Assembly (NCBI RefSeq): GCF_937912035.1
Contig: NZ_CALDPF010000031.1
Span: 372,001 to 436,000 of the forward strand
Reading direction: 5' to 3'
From: an uncultured Bacteroides sp.
GTDB lineage: Bacteria; Bacteroidota; Bacteroidia; Bacteroidales; Bacteroidaceae
DNA length: 64,000 nt
Shown: piece after piece, positions 35,641 through 44,003 of the stretch
Layout of the letters: each line of letters begins with the position of its first letter
Position numbering within the stretch: the first letter of the stretch is position 1
Notes under the pieces: model-generated
Told to the model about the DNA's origin: nothing
What the model saw: only the letters and a program-made list of their open reading frames with translations
The model's database searches: none
Position numbers and translations under genes: made by a program

Positions 35641-36579
35641 ATGATTACAGACCAGAAGACACAGAACAGGCTTCACGCGGAGACCGGAACGGAACTGTTC
35701 TCCATCAGACAAAGGAAGGAAGCCGTCACAAGGATGCTGGACATTCTGAAAGAAACTCCGGAATACCTGCAGGTTATGAACCATATACCGGCTTATGCCA
35801 TGGATGACGATACGTCAGAATGGTGGAATTCGGAAGAATCGGAAAATTTCATGAACTCACTCCTGGAAGTGATGGAAAGCTATACTCCGGATGGATACAG
35901 GTTCGGACCGAAATCCGGCACGGCTGACCTTTACGGCTACTGGGAAAGCAAGACCGGACGGACAACCCTCTTCCATCTGCTTTTCAGTCTGGAAAGCGGA
36001 TATGAATGGGGAAAAGGTCTTTCCCATGAGAAAACGGACGTATTCTACAAGGAAATAAAAGAGAAATTTCATGGAGAGGGATTCGACACGGACATAACCG
36101 GCTGTACATCACAGGCCATGTATCTTGTAAAAGGAAAGACACGCCTGTACGTGCATCCGATGGAAATAAGCGGCTACTGTGAGACACTGCATATTCCACA
36201 GATTACAGCCATACTGAAAAAAGGAGGCCGTACATTCCGTCTTGTAAAGGATACGATAGCGGAAGAGGTGTATTCCTTCACCGATGAAGAAGAAATGGAA
36301 TATTACCGTGCCAGATACGGAACGTGCATCCACCGGAATATACTGGATGCCTTCAGCAACCGCCGGGCAGGGAAAGAGGACATACTTTCCATGATGGCAT
36401 CACGGATAAATGTGGCGACGACATCACATCTTCACGGTATCGGATATGATTCGCCTGCATACAGGTTTGTACATGAGGCATACGACAGACTGGTAAACAA
36501 CGGAAAGCTGAAGGAGAATGTCCGGGAAATCGGTTGCTGCAACATCATAATGGCCATTTCAAATACCAACGCAATATGA
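35641..36579 (+). CDS. Conserved ICE protein of unknown function
   Basis: The 312-residue soluble protein has a helical N-terminus and a mixed alpha/beta centre (DLYGYWESKTGRTTLFHLLF; YCETLHIPQITAIL). No recognised catalytic motif. It is the first gene of the second rightward ICE operon, directly behind structured element copy B. Its stop overlaps the next start (ATGA). Confidence 0.6.
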   Translation: MITDQKTQNRLHAETGTELFSIRQRKEAVTRMLDILKETPEYLQVMNHIPAYAMDDDTSEWWNSEESENFMNSLLEVMESYTPDGYRFGPKSGTADLYGYWESKTGRTTLFHLLFSLESGYEWGKGLSHEKTDVFYKEIKEKFHGEGFDTDITGCTSQAMYLVKGKTRLYVHPMEISGYCETLHIPQITAILKKGGRTFRLVKDTIAEEVYSFTDEEEMEYYRARYGTCIHRNILDAFSNRRAGKEDILSMMASRINVATTSHLHGIGYDSPAYRFVHEAYDRLVNNGKLKENVREIGCCNIIMAISNTNAI

Positions 36580-36845
36580 GACTGAATTACAATGACATGC
36601 TGCTTCTGGCAATATGGGAATACAATAGGAGACAGGACGAGGATCTGACCCTGGAACTGTTTCAGGAAACATTCGGACAGGTTCCCGGCGCACATTTCCA
36701 TGACAAATGGGTGCATTATTACAACAAGAACCTGCTGATGATGGCCGCCTATTTCAGGGGTGAGGAAGAAAACGGCCAGAAATTCTGTGATATGATCACC
36801 CGACAGGTTGAACGCTATACACAAAACAGGAGGAGAACAGGATGA
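36576..36845 (+). CDS. Small helical ICE protein
   Basis: The protein is 89 residues from the ATG at 36576, which overlaps the preceding stop as ATGA; an in-frame TTG upstream is not needed. It is helical (MLLLAIWEYNRRQDEDLTLE) with no known motif. Its own stop overlaps the next start by 4 bp, so the three genes are translationally coupled. Confidence 0.6.
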   Translation: MRLNYNDMLLLAIWEYNRRQDEDLTLELFQETFGQVPGAHFHDKWVHYYNKNLLMMAAYFRGEEENGQKFCDMITRQVERYTQNRRRTG

Positions 36846-37654
36846 ATACAAAGATACGATATGACCTTGACAGTCTTGAACTGGCAAACGGTGACTTCGG
36901 GTATCCCATTACAGAAAAGGAAGTACGGAAAGTGAACCGTATGCTGGAACTGATTGAGAATGTCCGAAGCAGGCAGATGTGCCCGACAGAAGGAGACTGC
37001 GTGGAATTTATCTCACGTTCGGGTGACTATTTCGGAAAAGCTCATATAGAACGGATAACAGGCAAATATGCGGATATATGCCTGATACCGGAAACGGTAT
37101 TCTGTTTCGATGACATGGGAAAAGCCGCCTATGATACCACCGGAAGCCTCTGGACGCAGGTCAATATTCGGAACATGAAACCCGCAGGTACTGAAATCCG
37201 CATATTCAGGACATGGGGATTCGGGAAACGCAGCAATACGGGCAGTCTCAGGTTCGATGCTCCGGTCAGGAAATGGGAATACAGAGAACCGGATCCGTTG
37301 TATGACGGTTACACCACCCGTAACTGGTTCCGCTATCATATCATGAAACACCGGGATAGGGAAAGGACAGGTGAATACACCTTCCGCAGCGATTCATTCA
37401 CGCTGTACAGCCGGAGCGAGCTGGACGAGTTGGCCGCAATCCTGAAAGGCAGACTCTACAAGGGAATCCTGCCTGACTCTCTTGTACTTTGGGGATACCG
37501 CATGGATATTAAGGAAATATCACGTGAGCAGTGGAACGGTATGGGACAGCACGGACAAATCCGCATGAAATTCATGGGATACGGTCCGGTCAGAATCCAC
37601 ACGGACAATGAAAACCATACCGTAACAGTATACAGAATCAACGACAGTCTATAA
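36842..37654 (+). CDS. DUF4121-like ICE protein
   Basis: The 270-residue soluble protein is beta-rich with regular aromatics (CVEFISRSGDYFGKAHIERI; GSLRFDAPVRKWEYREPDPL). From memory it matches the DUF4121 family carried by Bacteroides ICEs. Function unknown. It is translationally coupled to the small upstream gene and followed at 21 bp by the methylase-like gene. Confidence 0.6.
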   Translation: MNTKIRYDLDSLELANGDFGYPITEKEVRKVNRMLELIENVRSRQMCPTEGDCVEFISRSGDYFGKAHIERITGKYADICLIPETVFCFDDMGKAAYDTTGSLWTQVNIRNMKPAGTEIRIFRTWGFGKRSNTGSLRFDAPVRKWEYREPDPLYDGYTTRNWFRYHIMKHRDRERTGEYTFRSDSFTLYSRSELDELAAILKGRLYKGILPDSLVLWGYRMDIKEISREQWNGMGQHGQIRMKFMGYGPVRIHTDNENHTVTVYRINDSL

Positions 37655-37675
37655 CCAATTATAAAATAAAGGAAT

Positions 37676-38395
37676 ATGGCACGATATGAAATCTCCAACG
37701 AAGTCAGGCCACTCGACAGGCTAATCACAAGCTTTGCCTCCTCATGCGGCTATGAAATACAGACCGTATTCAACGACCTGCTGCGTTTCATCATCCACGG
37801 CTTCTCTCCTGGAGCACCGCCAATAAGCAACTGGAAATACAAGCGTCAGCAAAACGCCTCGTTCATGGAAATGACAGCCGAATGGACACGTATCATGCAG
37901 AAACAAATCGGCAGGTCGGGCTGGTTCGACGCTTTCGGTGAACTCCACATGGCCTACTGCTCAAAACCGGGACAGCAGGCAAACGGACAGTTCTTCACGC
38001 CGTCACATATCTGTGAACTCATGGTCATGTGCGCGGCAGGTAAAAAAGAGACCGGACAGAGGATGGGAGACCCTACATGCGGCAGCGGAAGGCTCCTGCT
38101 GGCATACCATGCGCACAATCCGGGAAACTATCTGGTCGGAGAAGACATCAGCCGAACCTGCTGCATGATGACCGTGTGCAACATGCTCGTCCACGGATGT
38201 GTCGGGGAAGTGATCTGTCATGACAGTCTCCAGCCGAAGGCATTCACCGACGGATGGAAAGTCAACCAGGCTCTGCCCTTGACGGGAATACCTTCTATAA
38301 GACGCATGAAGGAAGAGGAATACAGGAATCCTCTTCCGGAAAATATCGGACGCTTCAAAGAGGCAGTCCGTATCATCAACCTATTGGACAAATAA
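37676..38395 (+). CDS. N-6 DNA methylase-like protein lacking the catalytic NPPY motif
   Basis: The 239-residue protein has the HsdM-type AdoMet motifs GQFFTPSHICELMV and MGDPTCGSGRLLLAYH, plus an acidic residue in YLVGEDISRTCC. Where the catalytic (D/N)PPY motif should follow CHDSLQPKAF, the sequence reads TDGWKVNQALPLTG. It may therefore bind AdoMet or DNA without methylating. It is part of the ICE operon behind element B, so it is a backbone protein rather than part of a restriction system. Confidence 0.75.
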   Translation: MARYEISNEVRPLDRLITSFASSCGYEIQTVFNDLLRFIIHGFSPGAPPISNWKYKRQQNASFMEMTAEWTRIMQKQIGRSGWFDAFGELHMAYCSKPGQQANGQFFTPSHICELMVMCAAGKKETGQRMGDPTCGSGRLLLAYHAHNPGNYLVGEDISRTCCMMTVCNMLVHGCVGEVICHDSLQPKAFTDGWKVNQALPLTGIPSIRRMKEEEYRNPLPENIGRFKEAVRIINLLDK

Positions 38396-38421
38396 TTACC
38401 AACCTTTTAAAAAATATAATT

Positions 38422-39306
38422 ATGGAAGCTTTAGCAACATTGAACAATCAGAGACAGTTTGATTTCCAGAACAACGGAATCGAAGTAATGGACCTTGAAA
38501 CACTCCAGCGTACCTACAAGGAGAACGACATCTACGGTAATCCGGTCAGGGGTATCTACCACTATCAGGTCATCCAGCGCATGACGGACATCTGCCGCCG
38601 TCACAACCTGAACTATGAGGTGGAGGAAATCTTCGCCGCCCAGAACAAGAACCGTACACAGCCCGGTGTGGTCATCCTGCCGCAGGTGGAACAGACCTAT
38701 GGAGAGAAGGCGGTAGAGGCACATGTACTGCGCAGAATCTTCACCACCATCCGTATTCTGAACGGGGATACCGATGAACTGACAACTACACTCGTGGTAG
38801 CCTACCATCAGGACGGTATCCAGGCGGCAATAGGTCCCTGTGTACGTATCTGCCACAACCAGTGTATCCTTTCACCCGAACGAAGCGTTGCCAACTACGG
38901 CAAGGACAAGGTGACTACCGAGGAACTGTTCGGGAAGGTGGATGACTGGATGCGGAATTTTGAGCGTGACATGGATGCGGACAGAAGCCGAATCCAAAGG
39001 CTCAAGGAGAAGGTACTGACACCCGGTGAGTTGTACATGATCATAGGTATGCTGACGGCTCTGCGTGTATCCCATGACAGCGCAGACAAGAGACTGGCAT
39101 CACAGGTGGACACCTATCCGCTCAACCAGGGACAGATTTCCGTGTTTACGGAAGAACTTCTCAAACTATCACTTGAACAGCCGCACATTACAGCGTGGGA
39201 CGTCTACAATGTGGCAACAGAAATCTACAAACCAGGAAAGACTGATTTTCCTGCCATGATTCCACAGAACGGAGCAATGGCCGATTTCCTGCTTTCGTAT
39301 AAATAA
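38422..39306 (+). CDS. DUF3871/DUF932-like ICE protein
   Basis: The protein is 294 residues from the ATG at 38422; the frame is open 168 bp further upstream but that part overlaps the methylase-like gene. It has segments typical of phage/plasmid DUF932-like proteins: YHYQVIQRMTDIC, GIQAAIGPCVRICHNQC and ITAWDVYNVATEIYKPGKTD. In Bacteroides annotations the nearest name I recall is DUF3871. Function unknown. A strong terminator follows at 39329-39370. Confidence 0.65.
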   Translation: MEALATLNNQRQFDFQNNGIEVMDLETLQRTYKENDIYGNPVRGIYHYQVIQRMTDICRRHNLNYEVEEIFAAQNKNRTQPGVVILPQVEQTYGEKAVEAHVLRRIFTTIRILNGDTDELTTTLVVAYHQDGIQAAIGPCVRICHNQCILSPERSVANYGKDKVTTEELFGKVDDWMRNFERDMDADRSRIQRLKEKVLTPGELYMIIGMLTALRVSHDSADKRLASQVDTYPLNQGQISVFTEELLKLSLEQPHITAWDVYNVATEIYKPGKTDFPAMIPQNGAMADFLLSYK

Positions 39307-39328
39307 AAGAAATTACGTAATCCATTCA

Positions 39329-39370
39329 AAAAGGCTTCTTGGTTCAATTTTGTGAACCAAGAAGCCTTTT
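39329..39370. terminator. Strong bidirectional terminator
   Basis: An 18-bp perfect stem (39329-39346 with 39353-39370) closes a 6-nt loop and ends in TTTT on the plus strand and AAAA/TTTT on the minus strand. It ends the rightward ICE operon and can also stop the leftward retron transcript. Confidence 0.9.
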
Positions 39371-39461
39371 AACAATAAACTCACAACTAAGCAAATATAA
39401 CTAGCCGATTTCAAGAGCTTTTAATAATTTTATGATCACTAGAATAATGATTAACTGATAT

Positions 39462-40484
39462 TTATGAAGTGTATTTTTTATGTACTTCCAACAAATATGA
39501 ACGTGCATTTAATGCAAACTTGTTAGAGGGTTCTACACTAAGCCAAAAATTAACTTTACCTATTAGAGTTTCCAAATAATTGACTTTTCTTATTTTCTTT
39601 TTCTTGATATGAGATTCATATCCATATTTAATTATGAAATGTAATTCTTGTCTCAAACTACGTCTATAATTTTTAGGTAGCTTCAATTCATTACCAATAA
39701 CAGAAATACCTGTAACAATTCTTTTACCCCCATTTTTATAAAGTCTTGTTTTTTCCGTATTAATTACAAACCCTTCACTTTTTACAATTTCATTTATATA
39801 TTCTAATAACTTTGCTGGGATAGAATCTCCAGAAAATGTTAAATCATCAGCATACCTAGTATAACGTAAATCATATCTTTTAGATAATCCAATAAGCCTC
39901 TTATCTAATTTTTTTGCTATAATATTACTTAAATAAGGACTTGTAGGAGCTCCTTGTGGTAAAGTTCCTTCATAACTACACAAAGATGCTAAATAAAATG
40001 CCACTTTATTAGTATATCCCAATGATTTAAAAACATATATAATACGATTAATAGTAATAGAAGGGAAAAAATCTTTCAAATCTAACTTTAAAAGTTCTTT
40101 TTGATTTAAATGAATTTTAGCATTTGTTATAATAGATTTTTTACATACAAATCCATGAGAATAAGAGCTTACAGGTATTTTTTTTAGAATATTATTGTAT
40201 ATCCAATATTGCATTTCTAACAATGCTGGATATGGAGCTAAAATTTCTCGAAAGCCTCCATTCCTTTTTCTCAATTTAAATGAACGATAATGATTTTCAG
40301 GAGAATTTATTACAGATGTAAAATATAAATTACTTCTCCCCATTAATAATCTTAAATGATTAAAATCAAAGATTATTGGAACATTATTTTGTTCCAAGAC
40401 CTTGATATATTCAATGTATTTATCTTGTAAAGTTTTATCAATACCTTTACGTGAAAAAAAATCATTCCATTTTTCTATGCTCAT
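39462..40484 (-). CDS. Retron-type reverse transcriptase
   Basis: The 340-residue protein has the RT motifs LLKLDLKDFFPSI (135-140 acidic), LPQGAPTSPYLSN and the catalytic YADD at 211-214. Two retron hallmarks are present: NAxxH as TNAKIH (121-125) and VTG as RIVTGIS (257-259). It has no maturase or Cas1 domain, so it is not a group II intron or CRISPR RT. By family it reverse-transcribes part of the adjacent msr-msd RNA (40508-40724) into msDNA. It is the last gene of a leftward operon with the winged-helix-like and phosphoribosyltransferase-like genes. Confidence 0.93.
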   Translation of the reverse strand: MSIEKWNDFFSRKGIDKTLQDKYIEYIKVLEQNNVPIIFDFNHLRLLMGRSNLYFTSVINSPENHYRSFKLRKRNGGFREILAPYPALLEMQYWIYNNILKKIPVSSYSHGFVCKKSIITNAKIHLNQKELLKLDLKDFFPSITINRIIYVFKSLGYTNKVAFYLASLCSYEGTLPQGAPTSPYLSNIIAKKLDKRLIGLSKRYDLRYTRYADDLTFSGDSIPAKLLEYINEIVKSEGFVINTEKTRLYKNGGKRIVTGISVIGNELKLPKNYRRSLRQELHFIIKYGYESHIKKKKIRKVNYLETLIGKVNFWLSVEPSNKFALNARSYLLEVHKKYTS

Positions 40485-40507
40485 ATCAAGGTCATTTTAT
40501 AATAAAG

Positions 40508-40724
40508 AAAAGGTGGAGAAAACTACTTTCTATTCGTAAGCTCGCTCAATAAATATAATTTTATTGGAGCACGCTCCAATAAAATTATATTTATTGAGAG
40601 CGAATCTTGGCTTTGCCAAGTGAGCCGTAGATAGTTCGAAGAACTATCTACTGAGGCTAAAGAAGACCTTAACCTTCGGAAGCGACACCACTTCCTAAAT
40701 GCTAGTTTCTATTTCCACCTTTTC
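40508..40724 (-). ncRNA. Retron msr-msd non-coding RNA
   Basis: The ends form the a1/a2 pair: minus-strand AAAAGGTGGAAATAGAAACTA at the 5' end pairs with TAGTTTTCTCCACCTTTT at the 3' end, with a small bulge. Just inside a1 is a TAGC context for the branching G. The msr part has hairpins GGAAG/CTTCC (40678-40695), an 11-bp perfect stem (40627-40651) and CTTGGC/GCCAAG (40606-40620). The msd part is a 26-bp perfect stem (40545-40570 with 40573-40598) with only two bases in the loop. It lies 24 bp upstream of the RT start, the expected place. The exact 5' and 3' ends are estimates. Confidence 0.85.
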
Positions 40725-40734
40725 ATATTTAAAA

Positions 40735-41097
40735 TTAAAAATCTTCTATTTCAGGCAAATATAGTGAATTTATTTTTAATTTAATGTCTATAAATTCAGA
40801 AGGTATATTACTATATTTTCCATTTAACGCTCTTTTATGCTTTTTTACAAACTTAAATACTATATCTCGTCCTTTATTTGTTAATGATATTTTCCCATCT
40901 TCAAATATTATGAAATCTTGCTTCTTATATTTCTCAATGAACTCAAATACCAAACTAGGAGACATTTTATACCGAGAATAAAATGTAAATGCATATAATC
41001 CATCAACACTTTCATACAAGTCCCTAAATATTTTTTTGTAGCAATTATTCAAATCCGGTTTCATATCTAGTAAGTATTGTTTCTCTTTCATTACCAT
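40735..41097 (-). CDS. Small winged-helix-like protein of the retron
   Basis: The protein has 120 residues from the first possible start; an ATG at 41064 is a likely alternative. It resembles a winged helix: YSRYKMSPSLVFEFIEKYKK then FIIFEDGKISLTNKGRDIVF, the second part as a beta wing. It overlaps the phosphoribosyltransferase-like gene by up to 53 bp and lies directly ahead of the retron RNA. Retrons of the PRTase-associated class (type III in the Mestre classification, as I recall) carry a winged-helix partner. Confidence 0.65.
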   Translation of the reverse strand: MVMKEKQYLLDMKPDLNNCYKKIFRDLYESVDGLYAFTFYSRYKMSPSLVFEFIEKYKKQDFIIFEDGKISLTNKGRDIVFKFVKKHKRALNGKYSNIPSEFIDIKLKINSLYLPEIEDF

Positions 41098-41884
41098 TTT
41101 TATCCTTTAACCACCAAAAAATTGGGAATACAGAATTTGGTGTATTACCATTCTCCAAAGAATACAATGCCTCTGCTTTTCCATATCCAAATGAATAATC
41201 TTCTAGTTTTTTTTCTTTAATTATTTTAGCTAGTTTAGATTCTAGATCAATCATATCATTTATAGCGAAGCCCAATTTATCTCCTTCAAAATATTCAGAA
41301 ATTCCTTTTTCCAATTGTAAAGGACAAAATATATCAATAGAATCAGCTTTTAATTTCTCCACAGCATTTTTCATACCAGCCAAAAAACAACATTTTATTT
41401 CTACAGGTTCCCTAACATTTTTTTTCAACCATTCTATTCTCGTTCGTAAAGTACGTCCAGTTCCTAGAAATTCATCTACAATTATAATTTGGTTTTTCCC
41501 TTCTGATGACGCTTTAACTGCTTTTCCTATAACATTTACAGTTTTAATTTTTTTCCATCCTTTCTGAAATAATGGAACTTTGATCATATCCAAAATTTTC
41601 TGCCCACTATCAGCTTCATCGTCATAAGTACAAGCAACTAATTGAACACGATCCTTTTCAAATTCACAATTCACTATATAATCAGCCATTTGCTCAAGAA
41701 AAAGATTAGTTGTCTCTCCATTCAAATAGTGAAATCTTTCAAGCAATGAAAAAACTAATTTTTTTTGTTCTTTTGTATCACATGTTGAGATTAATGCTTC
41801 AAGACTAGATTCTTTTTTACTTAACCAACTTTGATGTGAATATAATTGCATAAATTTAATATAATCTTCTTTTTTATAGTCCAT
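41045..41884 (-). CDS. Phosphoribosyltransferase-like retron effector
   Basis: In this 279-residue protein the PRPP-binding loop of phosphoribosyltransferases is seen at residues 132-146 (QIIIVDEFLGTGRTL), after a hydrophobic strand. VQLVACTYDDEADSG upstream fits the fold's early strand and loop. The C-terminus has FGYGKAEALYSLENGNTPNSVFPIFWW, unlike housekeeping PRTases. It is the first gene of the retron operon. By analogy with other retrons it is the toxic effector held in check by the RT-msDNA complex; that role is inference. Confidence 0.72.
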   Translation of the reverse strand: MDYKKEDYIKFMQLYSHQSWLSKKESSLEALISTCDTKEQKKLVFSLLERFHYLNGETTNLFLEQMADYIVNCEFEKDRVQLVACTYDDEADSGQKILDMIKVPLFQKGWKKIKTVNVIGKAVKASSEGKNQIIIVDEFLGTGRTLRTRIEWLKKNVREPVEIKCCFLAGMKNAVEKLKADSIDIFCPLQLEKGISEYFEGDKLGFAINDMIDLESKLAKIIKEKKLEDYSFGYGKAEALYSLENGNTPNSVFPIFWWLKDKNGNERETILTRYETGFE

Positions 41885-41951
41885 TGGATTAAGATGTATT
41901 AATCAAAATAATCGTTGTGAAGTTACAAAATATTTCTAATAAATGACTATT

Positions 41952-41984
41952 CAAATTTAATTTTATAGATATTTCTTATACAAA
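41952..41984 (-). promoter_or_regulatory. Probable promoter of the retron operon
   Basis: The minus strand shows TTTG (41984-41981) and TAAATTTG (41959-41952), separated by 21 nt, a fair Bacteroidetes promoter about 68 nt upstream of the first start. The rest of 41885-42133 shows nothing else. Confidence 0.45.
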
Positions 41985-42133
41985 AAAGTTAATTGAGGTA
42001 TTTATATTAGATAAAATAAGTCTATTACTCTTATTTGCGCTCTTAATATTTATTTTGTTCACCTTTTTACAGTGTATCTTATTGTTTTGATTAAAAGTTT
42101 GTTTTTAGTATTTATTATATGCTTTATTGTTCT

Positions 42134-42604
42134 TTATGGCATAAACAGTAATCTGTATTCTTCTTTTCTTCTCCTTTCTATTGACGGTATTTTCTTTCCC
42201 TTATAGTGACAATATTGTATGAAGTCCACATAAATGTCCCGGTTACCGGCTTCCAGTTTCCTTATCAACGTGCTTTGGGGCATCCTACCATAACCGAGCA
42301 ACCTATATGGCCCCACCTGATAAGCAAGACAGGCTATCAGCAGCGAATCCTTTCCCAGATGTCGGAACAATACACACATTTCCTTCAAGTCTTTTCTCAG
42401 AATGCTGTCTCCCTCACTTTCTGTCAGCCTGGCAGGAAACTTTTCCCCTTTTCTGATACAGTGACCGTATGCAACATATGGATGATGTTCCGGGCCATGC
42501 CATCCTTCATATTTCTTGATACACCTGACAGCCATTTCCCAACGTGAGTCTTCCACATTCTCCTGTGCACGCAGGGAAGTTACCGTTATGGCCAATACCA
42601 CCAA
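42134..42604 (-). CDS. Lysozyme-like glycoside hydrolase of the transfer operon
   Basis: The protein has 156 residues from TTG 42604. The secreted part resembles phage-type (GH24-like) lysozymes: AVRCIKKYEGWHG with the candidate catalytic Glu, VAYGHCIRKGEKF, and a C-terminal RRRKEEYRLL. It would open peptidoglycan for the transfer apparatus. The signal peptide looks complete only if translation starts earlier, at ATA codons 42640 or 42637 (giving IITVRLLRSVLPLVVLAITV). Those are 6 nt behind an AGGAGG ribosome site and overlap the traQ stop. The start is therefore unusual or mutated. Confidence 0.72.
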   Translation of the reverse strand: MVVLAITVTSLRAQENVEDSRWEMAVRCIKKYEGWHGPEHHPYVAYGHCIRKGEKFPARLTESEGDSILRKDLKEMCVLFRHLGKDSLLIACLAYQVGPYRLLGYGRMPQSTLIRKLEAGNRDIYVDFIQYCHYKGKKIPSIERRRKEEYRLLFMP

Positions 42605-42636
42605 TGGCAGTACTGACCTTAAAAGCCTTACGGTTA

Positions 42637-43140
42637 TTATAGGACACCTCCTTCCTGAACTGACAATGAATCTTCCACAGCATCCGTCTCTTCATCACCT
42701 GCATTGTTGAAGTCAAATTCCATTTCTGTCATGTTTCCCCAGTTGTCCTCGACAACGACAATGAAGTTCTGCGCCTCGTCACATAGTGATGTATAATACA
42801 GCCTGAACTTCCGGTTCTCCAGCAGATAACGGTCATTCGGTTTGAATTCAAGACCGTTGTCCAGTTTCAGGGAACCTTCCCCGTCATACTGGAAATAACG
42901 GATCGTATAGACCGTTCCGTCAAAATCGCCCTCACTTTTGAGTCCACACCGTATTTCAGCTGTCTCATTCCTGTTCAGTTCCTTGGGAACCGGCATTGTT
43001 TCCACGGTAAACGGATAACTCTGCTGGATTTCCAGCTCGGATTCGCATGAGGTCAGTACAAGACTGACCAGACCTATGCAGAACATGACAATCTTGCCTG
43101 CCAGCCCAAATCCTTTTCTCATATTCTTTTCTGTCTTCAT
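42637..43140 (-). CDS. traQ: Conjugative transfer lipoprotein TraQ-like (DUF3872)
   Basis: The 167-residue protein has a lipoprotein signal (GLVSLVLTSC) after a basic N-terminus. The mature part is beta-rich (YPFTVETMPVPKELNRNETA) as in DUF3872. It overlaps the traP stop by 4 bp. TraQ occupies this place at the end of CTnDOT-type tra operons; its role in transfer is not known in detail. Confidence 0.78.
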   Translation of the reverse strand: MKTEKNMRKGFGLAGKIVMFCIGLVSLVLTSCESELEIQQSYPFTVETMPVPKELNRNETAEIRCGLKSEGDFDGTVYTIRYFQYDGEGSLKLDNGLEFKPNDRYLLENRKFRLYYTSLCDEAQNFIVVVEDNWGNMTEMEFDFNNAGDEETDAVEDSLSVQEGGVL

Positions 43141-43997
43141 TTGTTTTCCTTTGTTTTTGTCAGATATTCATTCAAGTCCTTTAATCCATCATACAGACCG
43201 GAACAGTCCATAACCTTATTCCCGAAATGTATGTTCAAAGTCTCCAGTGCAGTAATCCCGGCCCGGTCACGGTCAAGAAAGCACCGGATTCTGCCGTAAC
43301 CCTCCAGTACGGCATACGACCGTTCCAGATTGGATACAGAGTTCAGCACCAGGCAGTCCTCGTCCGTCACAGTCCGCAATACCAATGCCGAAAGAAAATC
43401 CACAAACCCTTCAAACACACAGCACGTATCCTGTTTCTTTCCGGACAGGGACACACAGGAAATGTCCTTGGGAGAGATGCATCCCTTGAACATCGGGTTA
43501 CGGAGTTCATAACCGCCGCTCCGATTCATGAAGCCTATGGCAAAATACCGTTTGCCCCGTATTCCGTATGCCACTTCCTTGCAGAATCTCCCGGCTATGG
43601 CCGGATCAATTCCTCTCTCTTTCAGATAAGCTTTCAAAGCCTCATGACTCAGTTCCGTCACTTTCACGTCCTCGAATCCGGAAACGCGGGGTATCTTCTT
43701 ACGTTCCTGTAAAGGCCGGAGGGGAAGGATGCCGGATTTCCCTGAAAGGAACTCCAGCTGTTCCATGAAACCGGTACTTCCGGTCAGTTCTCCGGCAAGA
43801 TGGAAGATGTCACCTCCCTTTCCGAGGCCAAAATCAAACCAGACATTCCGCTGTGTATCCACCTTGAAGGATGCGGTTCTCTCATTCCTGAAAGGGGATC
43901 TGAACCAGACATCATTTCCTTTACGGGATACCGGTATATGCCCCAGATCTTCAAGAAAACCGACAAGGGAAATCCGTCTAATCTGTTCCAGTTCCAT
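43137..43997 (-). CDS. traP: TraP-like primase-related protein (CHC2-derived plus TOPRIM)
   Basis: The 286-residue protein has the fold of a DnaG-type N-terminal zinc domain: DVWFRSPFRNERTASFKVD then NVWFDFGLGKGGDIFHLAG. The cysteine and histidine zinc ligands are replaced by S, R, D and L. The TOPRIM part shows CCVFEGFVDFLSALVL (Glu) and RCFLDRDRAGITALETL (DxD). It may prime DNA synthesis in transfer, but loss of the zinc site is notable. It lies between traO and traQ as in CTnDOT. Confidence 0.8.
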   Translation of the reverse strand: MELEQIRRISLVGFLEDLGHIPVSRKGNDVWFRSPFRNERTASFKVDTQRNVWFDFGLGKGGDIFHLAGELTGSTGFMEQLEFLSGKSGILPLRPLQERKKIPRVSGFEDVKVTELSHEALKAYLKERGIDPAIAGRFCKEVAYGIRGKRYFAIGFMNRSGGYELRNPMFKGCISPKDISCVSLSGKKQDTCCVFEGFVDFLSALVLRTVTDEDCLVLNSVSNLERSYAVLEGYGRIRCFLDRDRAGITALETLNIHFGNKVMDCSGLYDGLKDLNEYLTKTKENK

Positions 43998-44003
43998 AAC
44001 CCG

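Noticed and set aside
38254..38421. Extended N-terminus of the DUF3871-like gene
   Set aside because: This part overlaps the methylase-like gene in another frame; the ATG at 38422 gives a normal start.
39462..40484. Group II intron or diversity-generating retroelement RT
   Set aside because: No maturase domain, no template/variable repeat pair seen, whereas NAxxH, VTG and an msr-msd RNA fit a retron.
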